Source: Lachnospiraceae bacterium UBA1201 (GTDB lineage: Bacteria > Bacillota > Clostridia > Lachnospirales > Lachnospiraceae). From it: 8,653 nt of DNA. The notes below the pieces were generated by a model that was given only the letters and a program-made list of their open reading frames with translations, did no database searches and had not been told where the DNA came from. Within the stretch, counting starts at the first letter, position 1. Each line of letters opens with the position of its first letter. Location of the stretch: contig DBXX01000041.1 in assembly GCA_002309675.1 (NCBI GenBank), forward strand, positions 3,324-11,976, given 5' to 3'. Shown here one piece after another: positions 1 to 5,242 of this stretch. The translations under genes and the position numbers were made by a program.

Positions 1-270
1 GCCATCATCGACTGGGAGCGCTGCCTCTGGGCGGATCCCCTGATCGAGAGGGGCTTTCGCAGTGAGTTCCTAAAGCATTCCTTCCTCAAAGGCTATCAGC
101 GGGAGGAACCCTTCACCGCGAAAGAGCGCAGAAGACTTCGCTGGTACGATCTGTACTACTATATGACACTGGCCGTGGAAGAATGCGCGCGTGAATACGA
201 TGATGCAGACTACCACGAACATGTCTGGAAACAGTACCATCAGGCGCTGTCCCAATTAAAACTGGATTAA
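1..270 (+). CDS. C-terminal fragment of an APH/choline-kinase-family phosphotransferase (5' end outside window)
   Basis: An open frame runs from base 1 to a TAA at 268-270, giving the last 89 residues of a protein that starts upstream of the window. It begins AIIDWERCLWADPL, which matches the metal-binding segment of aminoglycoside phosphotransferase/choline-kinase folds (consensus hhDWE-x4-GDP, where the Asp binds magnesium next to ATP). The rest is a charged, aromatic-rich helical tail (RRLRWYDLYYYMTLAVEE), as expected for the C-terminal lobe of this fold. The catalytic loop (HxDxxxxN) would lie upstream and cannot be seen. The substrate cannot be inferred: members act on aminoglycosides, choline, homoserine, methylthioribose and others, and clostridial genomes carry many uncharacterised ones. 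glyA starts only 25 nt downstream with no terminator between, so the two are probably co-transcribed. Confidence 0.75.
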   Translation, partial: AIIDWERCLWADPLIERGFRSEFLKHSFLKGYQREEPFTAKERRRLRWYDLYYYMTLAVEECAREYDDADYHEHVWKQYHQALSQLKLD

Positions 271-295
271 TATTATAAAAGATAAAGGAGACCTT

Positions 296-1540
296 ATGTA
301 TTCTTTCGATGAAATCAAGAAGACGGATCCCGAGATCGCCGCAGCCATCGCCGCGGAGGTTTCCCGTCAGAACAGTCACATTGAGTTGATCGCTTCGGAG
401 AACTTCGTAAGTAAGGCGGTTATGGCAGCCATGGGCAGCCCCCTTACCAACAAGTACGCCGAGGGATATCCGGGTAAGCGTTACTACGGCGGCTGCGAGT
501 GTGTAGACGTTGTAGAGGAACTGGCACGTGAGAGAGCGAAGGAGCTCTTCGGCTGCGAATATGTAAACGTACAGCCGCACTCCGGCGCACAGGCAAACAT
601 GGCCGTATTCTTCGCAGTGCTGAACCCGGGCGACACCTACATGGGCATGAACCTGGCACACGGCGGCCATCTGTCGCACGGCAGTCCGGTCAATATGTCC
701 GGTAAGTATTTCAACTGCGTACCTTATGGTGTAAATGATGACGGTTTCATCGATTACGATGAGGTTCGCCGCATTGCCCTCGAGTGCAAGCCGAAGATGA
801 TCGTTTGTGGTGCTTCCGCATATCCTCGTGAGATCAACTTCAAGCGTTTCCGCGAGATCGCTGACGAAGTCGGCGCAGTACTGATGGCAGATATCGCTCA
901 TATCGCAGGTCTGGTAGCGACCGGCCTTCACATGAGCCCCATCCCTTACGCTCACATTACCACAACGACCACACATAAGACCCTTCGCGGACCCCGCGGT
1001 GGTATGATCATGTGCTCGAACGAGGTCAATGAGCGCTTCAATTTCAACAAGGCAGTATTCCCGGGCATCCAGGGCGGCCCTCTGATGCACGTGATCGCTG
1101 CAAAGGCTGTCAGCTTCAAGGAAGCTCTGTCTCCTGCATTTAAGGAGTACCAGACCCGTATTAAGGCGAACAGCGCTGCTCTTGCAAAGGCTATGATGGA
1201 GCGTGGCTTCAACCTGGTTTCCGGCGGAACCGAGAACCATTTGATGCTCGTAAACCTGCTGAACCTCGGTGTGACCGGTAAGGCTACCGAGAAGCTTCTC
1301 GATGCGGCCAACATCACCTGCAACAAGAACGCGATCCCGAACGATCCTGCATCGCCGTTCGTAACCAGCGGTATCCGTCTCGGAACTGCTGCAGTCAGCT
1401 CACGCGGCATGCAGCCGGAGGACATGGTGACCATCGCAGAGGCGATCAAGCTGGCCGTGATCGACAACGATCAGGAAGCAGCGAAGGCTCTCGTTAAGAC
1501 ATTGACCGACAAATACCCTCTGTACGAGGAGATCGGCTGA
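296..1540 (+). CDS. glyA: Serine hydroxymethyltransferase
   Basis: Cytosolic PLP enzyme that interconverts serine plus tetrahydrofolate with glycine plus 5,10-methylene-tetrahydrofolate, the main one-carbon source for thymidylate, purine and methionine synthesis. The 414-residue product is full length (E. coli GlyA has 417). Visible hallmarks are the N-terminal ELIASENFVSKAV segment, TNKYAEGYPGKRYYGG, the cofactor-region NVQPHSGAQAN, HGGHLSHGSPVNMSG, the DIAHIAGLVATG block containing the PLP-contacting Asp, and the active-site TTTTTHKTLRGPRGG, in which K228 should form the Schiff base with PLP. The C-terminal SGIRLGTAAVSSRG is also typical. The ATG is preceded by AAAGGAG at 284-290 with 5 nt spacing. 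The gene follows a phosphotransferase gene by 25 nt and probably shares its transcript; no promoter is evident in the short gap. There is no sign of damage. Confidence 0.98.
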   Translation: MYSFDEIKKTDPEIAAAIAAEVSRQNSHIELIASENFVSKAVMAAMGSPLTNKYAEGYPGKRYYGGCECVDVVEELARERAKELFGCEYVNVQPHSGAQANMAVFFAVLNPGDTYMGMNLAHGGHLSHGSPVNMSGKYFNCVPYGVNDDGFIDYDEVRRIALECKPKMIVCGASAYPREINFKRFREIADEVGAVLMADIAHIAGLVATGLHMSPIPYAHITTTTTHKTLRGPRGGMIMCSNEVNERFNFNKAVFPGIQGGPLMHVIAAKAVSFKEALSPAFKEYQTRIKANSAALAKAMMERGFNLVSGGTENHLMLVNLLNLGVTGKATEKLLDAANITCNKNAIPNDPASPFVTSGIRLGTAAVSSRGMQPEDMVTIAEAIKLAVIDNDQEAAKALVKTLTDKYPLYEEIG

Positions 1541-1541
1541 G

Positions 1542-1570
1542 GTTTTCGAGGCAGTTTTCTGTCTCAAAAC
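1542..1570 (+). terminator. Hairpin directly after glyA (weak or non-canonical terminator)
   Basis: GTTTT-c-GAGGCAG, a TTTT loop and CTGTCTC-AAAAC form a 12-pair hairpin with one G-U pair and one bulged C, starting 2 nt after the glyA stop. No T-run follows (the next bases are GATGTTTAGA), so it does not fit a standard intrinsic terminator. It may protect the glyA mRNA 3' end, or be a weak or Rho-assisted end point. Confidence 0.45.
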
Positions 1571-1579
1571 GATGTTTAG

Positions 1580-1601
1580 AAAAATAAGCAAAAAATAAGC
1601 A
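1580..1601 (+). repeat. Perfect tandem direct repeat, 2 x 11 bp
   Basis: AAAAATAAGCA occurs at 1580-1590 and again at 1591-1601 without interruption. The period is one helical turn, so both copies face the same side of the DNA. The pair ends 20 bp before the -35 hexamer of the isomerase promoter, where an activator or an UP-like A-rich element would sit. OmpR/PhoB-type regulators use direct repeats of this period, but no regulator can be assigned. Confidence 0.6.
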
Positions 1602-1609
1602 AACATATG

Positions 1610-1644
1610 GCGGAAAATGATTTGATTTTTTTATCATTTTCCGC
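1610..1644. promoter_or_regulatory. Perfect 12-bp inverted repeat overlapping the isomerase promoter (candidate operator)
   Basis: GCGGAAAATGAT (1610-1621) and ATCATTTTCCGC (1633-1644) are exact reverse complements separated by 11 nt. The intervening bases contain the likely -35 hexamer and the right arm ends at the base before the -10 hexamer. A protein bound here would block RNA polymerase, so repression is the natural reading. A transcription terminator is less likely because no T-run follows the right arm. Confidence 0.65.
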
Positions 1645-1650
1645 TATAAT
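1622..1650 (+). promoter_or_regulatory. SigA-type promoter for the isomerase-family gene
   Basis: TTGATT (1622-1627), a 17-nt spacer and a perfect TATAAT (1645-1650). Transcription would start near 1657, giving a 5' untranslated region of about 90 nt before the start codon at 1747. It is the only convincing promoter in this intergenic region. Confidence 0.75.
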
Positions 1651-1664
1651 GTTATTCAGAAGAA

Positions 1665-1720
1665 ATGCGCTTGATATCCATCCGGTATTCGTGTAGGTAG
1701 GGATGGGGATAATGGCGCGT
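1665..1720 (+). promoter_or_regulatory. Structured 5' leader of the isomerase-family mRNA (candidate cis-acting RNA)
   Basis: Within the predicted untranslated leader, AUGCGC (1665-1670) can pair with GCGCGU (1715-1720; 6 pairs including one G-U). This helix encloses a second one, UAUCCAUCC (1675-1683) with GGAU-GG-GGAUA (1701-1711), which has a two-G bulge and a 17-nt loop. An unpaired A-rich stretch then leads to the AGGAGG ribosome binding site (1737-1742). It does not match a riboswitch class that I recognise. The pairing is read by eye, with no energy calculation or covariation. Confidence 0.4.
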
Positions 1721-1746
1721 CTCGGAACAAAAAAACAGGAGGATTC

Positions 1747-3237
1747 ATGCACATGAATAACATTCCCAAAATTAAACTCGGTATTGTTGCCGTAAGCCGT
1801 GACTGCTTCCCGGAGTCACTCGCTGTCAACAGAAGAAAAGCGCTGGTTGCAGCTTACGCTAAGAAGTATGATGCTGCCGACATCTACGAGTGCCCGATCT
1901 GCATCGTAGAGAGCGAGATCCACATGGTACAGGCTCTGGAGGATATCAAGAAGGCAGGATGTAACGCACTTTGCGTATATCTCGGAAACTTCGGTCCTGA
2001 GATCGCTGAGACATTGCTTGCTAAGCACTATGACGGACCTAAGATGTTCTGCGCAGCTGCAGAGGAGAGCCAGGATAACCTGATCGGTGGCCGTGGCGAC
2101 GCTTACTGCGGTATGCTGAACGCAAGCTACAACCTGAAGCTTCGTAACACCAAGGCTTACATCCCGGAGTATCCGGTAGGTGACGCTGAGGATTGCGCAG
2201 ATATGATCCACGAGTTCCTGCCTATCGCACGCGCACTCGTTGGTCTTTCCAAACTGAAGATCATCGGCTTCGGACCTCGTCCGCTCAACTTCCTTGCATG
2301 TAATGCACCGATCAAGGCTCTCTATGACCTGGGTGTTGAGATCGAAGAGAACTCCGAGCTCGACCTGTTCGAGGCATTCAAGAAGCACGAAGGCGACCCT
2401 CGTATTCCTGAGGTTGTTGCTGACATGGCTGCAGAACTCGGCGCAGGCAACAAGAAGCCTGAGATCCTGCCGAAGCTCGCTCAGTACGAACTGACACTCC
2501 TTGACTGGGTTGAGGCTCATAAGGGTTATCGTGAGTACGTTGCGATCGCAGGTAAGTGCTGGCCCGCATTCCAGACCCAGTTCGGTTTTGTACCTTGCTA
2601 CGTTAACAGCCGTCTGACCGGTCGCGGTATCCCGGTATCCTGTGAAGTAGATATCTACGGCGCACTTTCCGAATTCATCGGTACCTGCGTATCCGAAGAC
2701 ATCGTTACCCTGCTCGATATCAACAACTCCGTTCCGAAGGATATGTACGAAGAGTCCATCAAGGGTAAATTCGACTACACACACAATGATACATTCATGG
2801 GCTTCCACTGCGGTAACACCTGCTCTAAGAAGCTTGCATTCTGCGACATGAAGTATCAGCTCATCATGGCAAGAGCTCTTCCGGAAGAGGTTACCCAGGG
2901 TACCCTCGAAGGCGATATCGCTCCCGGCGACATCACTTTCTTCCGTCTGCAGAGCACCGCTGACACCAAACTTCGCGCTTACGTTGCACAGGGTGAGGTT
3001 CTCCCGGTTGCTACACGTTCGTTCGGCGGTATCGGCGTATTCGCGATCAAGGAAATGGGACGTTTCTATCGTCACGTTCTGATCGAGAAGAACTACCCGC
3101 ACCACGGTGCCGTTACCTTCGGTCACCATGGTAAGGCTCTGTTCGAAGTATTCAAGTATCTGGGCGTAGCTATTGAAGACATCAACTTCAATCAGCCTGC
3201 AGGTATGATGTATCCTACAGAGAATCCTTTCAAATAA
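1747..3237 (+). CDS. L-fucose/L-arabinose isomerase-family protein (sugar aldose-ketose isomerase, substrate unknown)
   Basis: A 496-residue soluble protein of the FucI/AraA-like fold (COG2407 type), expected to interconvert an aldose and a ketose with a divalent metal, probably Mn2+. Residues E300 (in SCEVDIYGALSEF) and D324 (in TLLDINN) are 24 apart, the same spacing as metal ligands E337 and D361 of E. coli L-fucose isomerase; H354 (GFHCGNTC) or H460/H461 (FGHHGKAL) could provide the histidine ligand. It is shorter than E. coli FucI (591 residues) and close in length to AraA. No signal peptide or membrane segment is present. AGGAGG (1737-1742) lies 4 nt before the ATG at 1747 and 10 nt before a second ATG at 1753; the first fits the 5-nt spacing used by neighbouring genes. 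Codon choice is strongly biased (Gly GGT/GGC, Arg mostly CGT/CGC), which suggests high expression. It is transcribed alone from its own promoter and ends at a strong terminator, with no kinase, aldolase or transporter gene beside it. Confidence 0.85.
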   Translation: MHMNNIPKIKLGIVAVSRDCFPESLAVNRRKALVAAYAKKYDAADIYECPICIVESEIHMVQALEDIKKAGCNALCVYLGNFGPEIAETLLAKHYDGPKMFCAAAEESQDNLIGGRGDAYCGMLNASYNLKLRNTKAYIPEYPVGDAEDCADMIHEFLPIARALVGLSKLKIIGFGPRPLNFLACNAPIKALYDLGVEIEENSELDLFEAFKKHEGDPRIPEVVADMAAELGAGNKKPEILPKLAQYELTLLDWVEAHKGYREYVAIAGKCWPAFQTQFGFVPCYVNSRLTGRGIPVSCEVDIYGALSEFIGTCVSEDIVTLLDINNSVPKDMYEESIKGKFDYTHNDTFMGFHCGNTCSKKLAFCDMKYQLIMARALPEEVTQGTLEGDIAPGDITFFRLQSTADTKLRAYVAQGEVLPVATRSFGGIGVFAIKEMGRFYRHVLIEKNYPHHGAVTFGHHGKALFEVFKYLGVAIEDINFNQPAGMMYPTENPFK

Positions 3238-3265
3238 GATTTGAAAATACATTGATAAAACGAGG

Positions 3266-3305
3266 CAGCCTGTCGTGAAAACGACAGGCTGTTTTGTTGC
3301 TTTTT
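3266..3305 (+). terminator. Rho-independent terminator after the isomerase-family gene
   Basis: CAGCCTGTCGT (3266-3276), a GAAA loop and ACGACAGGCTG (3281-3291) form a perfect 11-bp stem, followed by TTTTGTTGCTTTTT. It lies 28 nt after the stop codon and should end that transcript efficiently. Confidence 0.93.
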
Positions 3306-3339
3306 GGGGTGGGGTGTGATAAACTAAGGATGATACGAA

Positions 3340-3360
3340 GTCGGTGTGAACAGGACCGAC
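3340..3360. repeat. Short inverted repeat in the ung leader
   Basis: GTCGGT (3340-3345) and ACCGAC (3355-3360) are exact reverse complements around a 9-nt loop, 32 nt before the ung start codon. It could be a small mRNA hairpin or a weak operator. A poor promoter candidate lies upstream (TTGTTG 3294-3299, 18 nt, GATAAA 3318-3323); nothing better is visible between the terminator and ung. Confidence 0.3.
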
Positions 3361-3392
3361 ATTTAGACTCGATGGGATAGTGAGGTACGACA

Positions 3393-4076
3393 GTGGCATC
3401 GATCCAAAATGACTGGCTTTCGGTGGTTTCCCCGGAGTTTCGGAAACCCTACTATAAAGAATTATATGAGTTCATATGTCGCGAGTACCAGGAGCACACG
3501 GTATATCCGCCGGCGCAGGACATCTTCAACGCGTTTCATTATACACCGCTCTCCGAAGTGAAGGTGGTGATCCTGGGCCAGGATCCCTACCACAACATCG
3601 GACAAGCGCACGGATTGTCCTTTTCGGTGCAGGTCGGACAGGAGATCCCGCCGTCCCTGGTAAATATCTATAAAGAACTGCAGGACGACCTGGGATGTTA
3701 TATCCCGAACCACGGCTGTCTGAAGAAATGGGCGGATCAGGGAGTTTTGCTTCTGAATACCGTGCTGACCGTACGAGCGCATCAGGCATTTTCCCATCAG
3801 GGAAAGGGCTGGGAGATGTTTACCGACGCCGTGATCCGCGGCCTGGAACAACAGGACCGTCCCATCGTATACATGCTTTGGGGACGGCCGGCGCAGGAGA
3901 AACGGAAGATGATCACGAACCCGAACCATCTGGTGCTGACGGCGCCGCATCCGTCGCCGCTCTCGGCGTACCGCGGGTTCTTCGGTTGCAGACATTTCAG
4001 TAAGGCCAATGCATTTCTGAAAGAGCATGGGCTTTCGACGATAGACTGGCAGATAGAAAGTGTAGAGGTTAATTAA
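3393..4076 (+). CDS. ung: Uracil-DNA glycosylase, family 1
   Basis: Removes uracil from DNA, arising from cytosine deamination or dUTP incorporation, as the first step of base excision repair. The 227-residue product is the usual length (E. coli Ung has 229) and aligns along its whole length. The water-activating loop is GQDPYHNIGQAHGLSFSV with catalytic D64, the same number as in E. coli. Further motifs are IPPSLVNIYKEL, WADQGVLLLNTVLTVRAHQAFSH, LLWG-like MLWGRPAQ, and the DNA-intercalation loop APHPSPLSAYRGFFGC with catalytic H186. The start is a GTG: no in-frame ATG exists before the first motifs, and GAGG (3382-3385) stands 7 nt upstream. Translation may therefore be modest. An unknown 128-residue gene begins 2 nt after the stop, so the two form a likely operon, separated from the isomerase gene by a terminator. 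Confidence 0.97.
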   Translation: MASIQNDWLSVVSPEFRKPYYKELYEFICREYQEHTVYPPAQDIFNAFHYTPLSEVKVVILGQDPYHNIGQAHGLSFSVQVGQEIPPSLVNIYKELQDDLGCYIPNHGCLKKWADQGVLLLNTVLTVRAHQAFSHQGKGWEMFTDAVIRGLEQQDRPIVYMLWGRPAQEKRKMITNPNHLVLTAPHPSPLSAYRGFFGCRHFSKANAFLKEHGLSTIDWQIESVEVN

Positions 4077-4078
4077 TT

Positions 4079-4465
4079 ATGAATAAAACGATCGTAGTTT
4101 GCGTCATCCGGAAAGCGGAGAACGCGGAAGATATCAAAGCGTGTGTGCCGAGCATGGAGCGTGCGGCCGGCGAGATCTCACTGGAAGACATCGCCTATGT
4201 GGCTGAGTTCGGCGAGGATCACGCTATCGTAAAACGCACGGATGGCCGGGCGGCTGCTCTTCTGGATAACATGGGACGCGCCGAGGATTTCCAGGTAAAA
4301 CTGACGCTCACGGGCCTTACGCCGCTGGTTTCATTCACCGTATTCATTTACGACGAGACCGATAAGATCCAGCGTTATCGCCGCGTGGCGAATTCTGCCG
4401 GCATCCTGGAGTTCGTCTGTGACATTCCGGCCGGCGGATACGGACTGGTCCTGCAAAATGCGTGA
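4079..4465 (+). CDS. Unrecognised 128-residue protein in operon with ung
   Basis: I do not recognise this family. The frame opens 2 nt after the ung stop codon, with AGAGG at 4064-4068 about 10 nt before the ATG, so it is probably translated from the ung transcript. The product has no signal peptide, membrane segment or cysteine cluster and should be cytosolic. The first half (about residues 1-60) alternates a short strand (TIVVCVIRK) with acidic helical stretches. The second half (about 70-128) is mostly beta-like, with alternating hydrophobic residues in FQVKLTLTGLTPLVSFTVFIYDE and ending PAGGYGLVLQNA, suggesting a small beta-sandwich. Codon use resembles the neighbours and the placement is tight, which argues that it is a real gene. 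Its position gives no safe functional hint beyond possible co-expression with base excision repair. Confidence 0.7.
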   Translation: MNKTIVVCVIRKAENAEDIKACVPSMERAAGEISLEDIAYVAEFGEDHAIVKRTDGRAAALLDNMGRAEDFQVKLTLTGLTPLVSFTVFIYDETDKIQRYRRVANSAGILEFVCDIPAGGYGLVLQNA

Positions 4466-4476
4466 GAACAGGCTTT

Positions 4477-4493
4477 TGTTCACAATTTGAACA
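4477..4493. promoter_or_regulatory. Palindrome upstream of the two-component operon (candidate operator)
   Basis: TGTTCA-CAATT-TGAACA is a perfect 6-bp inverted repeat with a 5-bp centre, 57 bp before the response regulator start. GAACA at 4466-4470 can also pair with TGTTC at 4477-4481, so two mutually exclusive hairpins are possible in read-through RNA. A promoter is uncertain: TTGAAC (4487-4492) overlaps the right arm, with a weak TAACCA 17 nt on (4510-4515) as the only -10 candidate at normal spacing; TAGAAT (4505-4510) is a better hexamer but has no partner. No terminator separates this region from the gene before it. Confidence 0.45.
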
Positions 4494-4537
4494 TATCAAA
4501 CCATTAGAATAACCATATAGAGAATACCTTTATACAT

Positions 4538-4542
4538 GGAGG
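4538..4542 (+). promoter_or_regulatory. Ribosome binding site that fixes the response regulator start at 4550
   Basis: GGAGG ends 1 nt before an ATG at 4544 but 7 nt before a second in-frame ATG at 4550. Other genes here use about 5 nt, and 1 nt is too short to initiate, so the second ATG is the likely start. Confidence 0.85.
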
Positions 4543-4549
4543 AATGATT

Positions 4550-5230
4550 ATGGACCAGCCGAAGATCATGGTAGTGGATGATGAGACCCGGATGCGCAAA
4601 CTGTTGCGCGACTTTCTGGTGAAGGAAGGCTTTCAGGTGATCGAAGCCGAAGACGGCGCGAAAGCCATCGATATCTTCTTTGAGAATAAAGACATTGACC
4701 TGGTGCTTTTGGACGTCATGATGCCGAACATGGACGGTTGGGAAGTGACGAAGTGGATCCGCCAGTATTCTAAGGTGCCCATCATCATGCTGACTGCGAA
4801 GAGCGAAGAGCGTGACGAACTGAAGGGCTTTGAGCTGGGTGTGGATGAATACGTTACCAAACCGTTTAGCCCGAAGATCCTGATGGCCAGGGTCAATGCA
4901 CTCCTCAGACGCACAGGCACCGTTTCGTCCGGCGACGTGATCGAGGTCGGCGGCATCGTGCTGAATAAGAGCGCACATTCTGTGACGATCGACGGAAAAC
5001 CGATCGATCTGAGTTTTAAAGAGTTTGAACTTCTGGCGTTCTTCCTGGATAATCAGGGGATCGCATTGTCCCGTGAGAAGATCCTGAATTTCGTGTGGGA
5101 CTACGATTATTTCGGAGACGTCCGCACCATCGATACGCACGTGAAAAAACTGCGAAGTAAAATGGGAGAGAAGGGAAACTACATCAAAACGGTTTGGGGT
5201 ATGGGCTACAAATTTGATCTTAATTCGTAA
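4550..5230 (+). CDS. OmpR/PhoB-family response regulator
   Basis: A 226-residue DNA-binding response regulator. The receiver domain covers residues 1 to about 120 with the acidic pair D10/D11, phosphoacceptor D55 (LLDVMMPNMDGW), T82 (IIMLTAKS) and K104 (YVTKPFSP), so every residue needed for phosphorylation is present. A linker leads to a C-terminal winged-helix domain (about 125-226), recognisable from SFKEFELLAFF, SREKILNFVWDYDYFGDVRTIDTHVKKLRSKM and KTVWGMGYKF, the last two being the recognition helix and wing of this family. The start at 4550 is chosen over an in-frame ATG at 4544 because of ribosome binding site spacing. The partner kinase gene begins 12 nt downstream. Sequence style is that of the VanR/PhoP group, but no resistance genes are nearby, so the regulon is unknown; a palindrome upstream may serve autoregulation. 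Confidence 0.96.
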   Translation: MDQPKIMVVDDETRMRKLLRDFLVKEGFQVIEAEDGAKAIDIFFENKDIDLVLLDVMMPNMDGWEVTKWIRQYSKVPIIMLTAKSEERDELKGFELGVDEYVTKPFSPKILMARVNALLRRTGTVSSGDVIEVGGIVLNKSAHSVTIDGKPIDLSFKEFELLAFFLDNQGIALSREKILNFVWDYDYFGDVRTIDTHVKKLRSKMGEKGNYIKTVWGMGYKFDLNS

Positions 5231-5242
5231 ATCGAGGTAGGC

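Noticed and set aside
113..1240. A 375-codon minus-strand open frame over glyA
   Set aside because: glyA is certain and the reverse product shows no recognisable motif; it is a by-product of glyA codon use.
1816..3399. A 527-codon open frame on the minus strand, longer than the isomerase gene it overlaps
   Set aside because: It mirrors the strong codon bias of the forward gene, has no family resemblance, reads with the irregular composition of a shadow frame, and would run over a conserved enzyme and its terminator.
3476..4003. Forward and reverse frames of 65-188 codons inside ung
   Set aside because: All lie in alternative frames of a certain ung gene and lack ribosome binding sites.
4483..4493. 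Palindrome at 4477-4493 as a Rex (NADH-sensing) or CcpA site
   Set aside because: Rex sites have a 4-bp centre and TTGTTAA-type arms, and CcpA sites have a central CG; neither fits.
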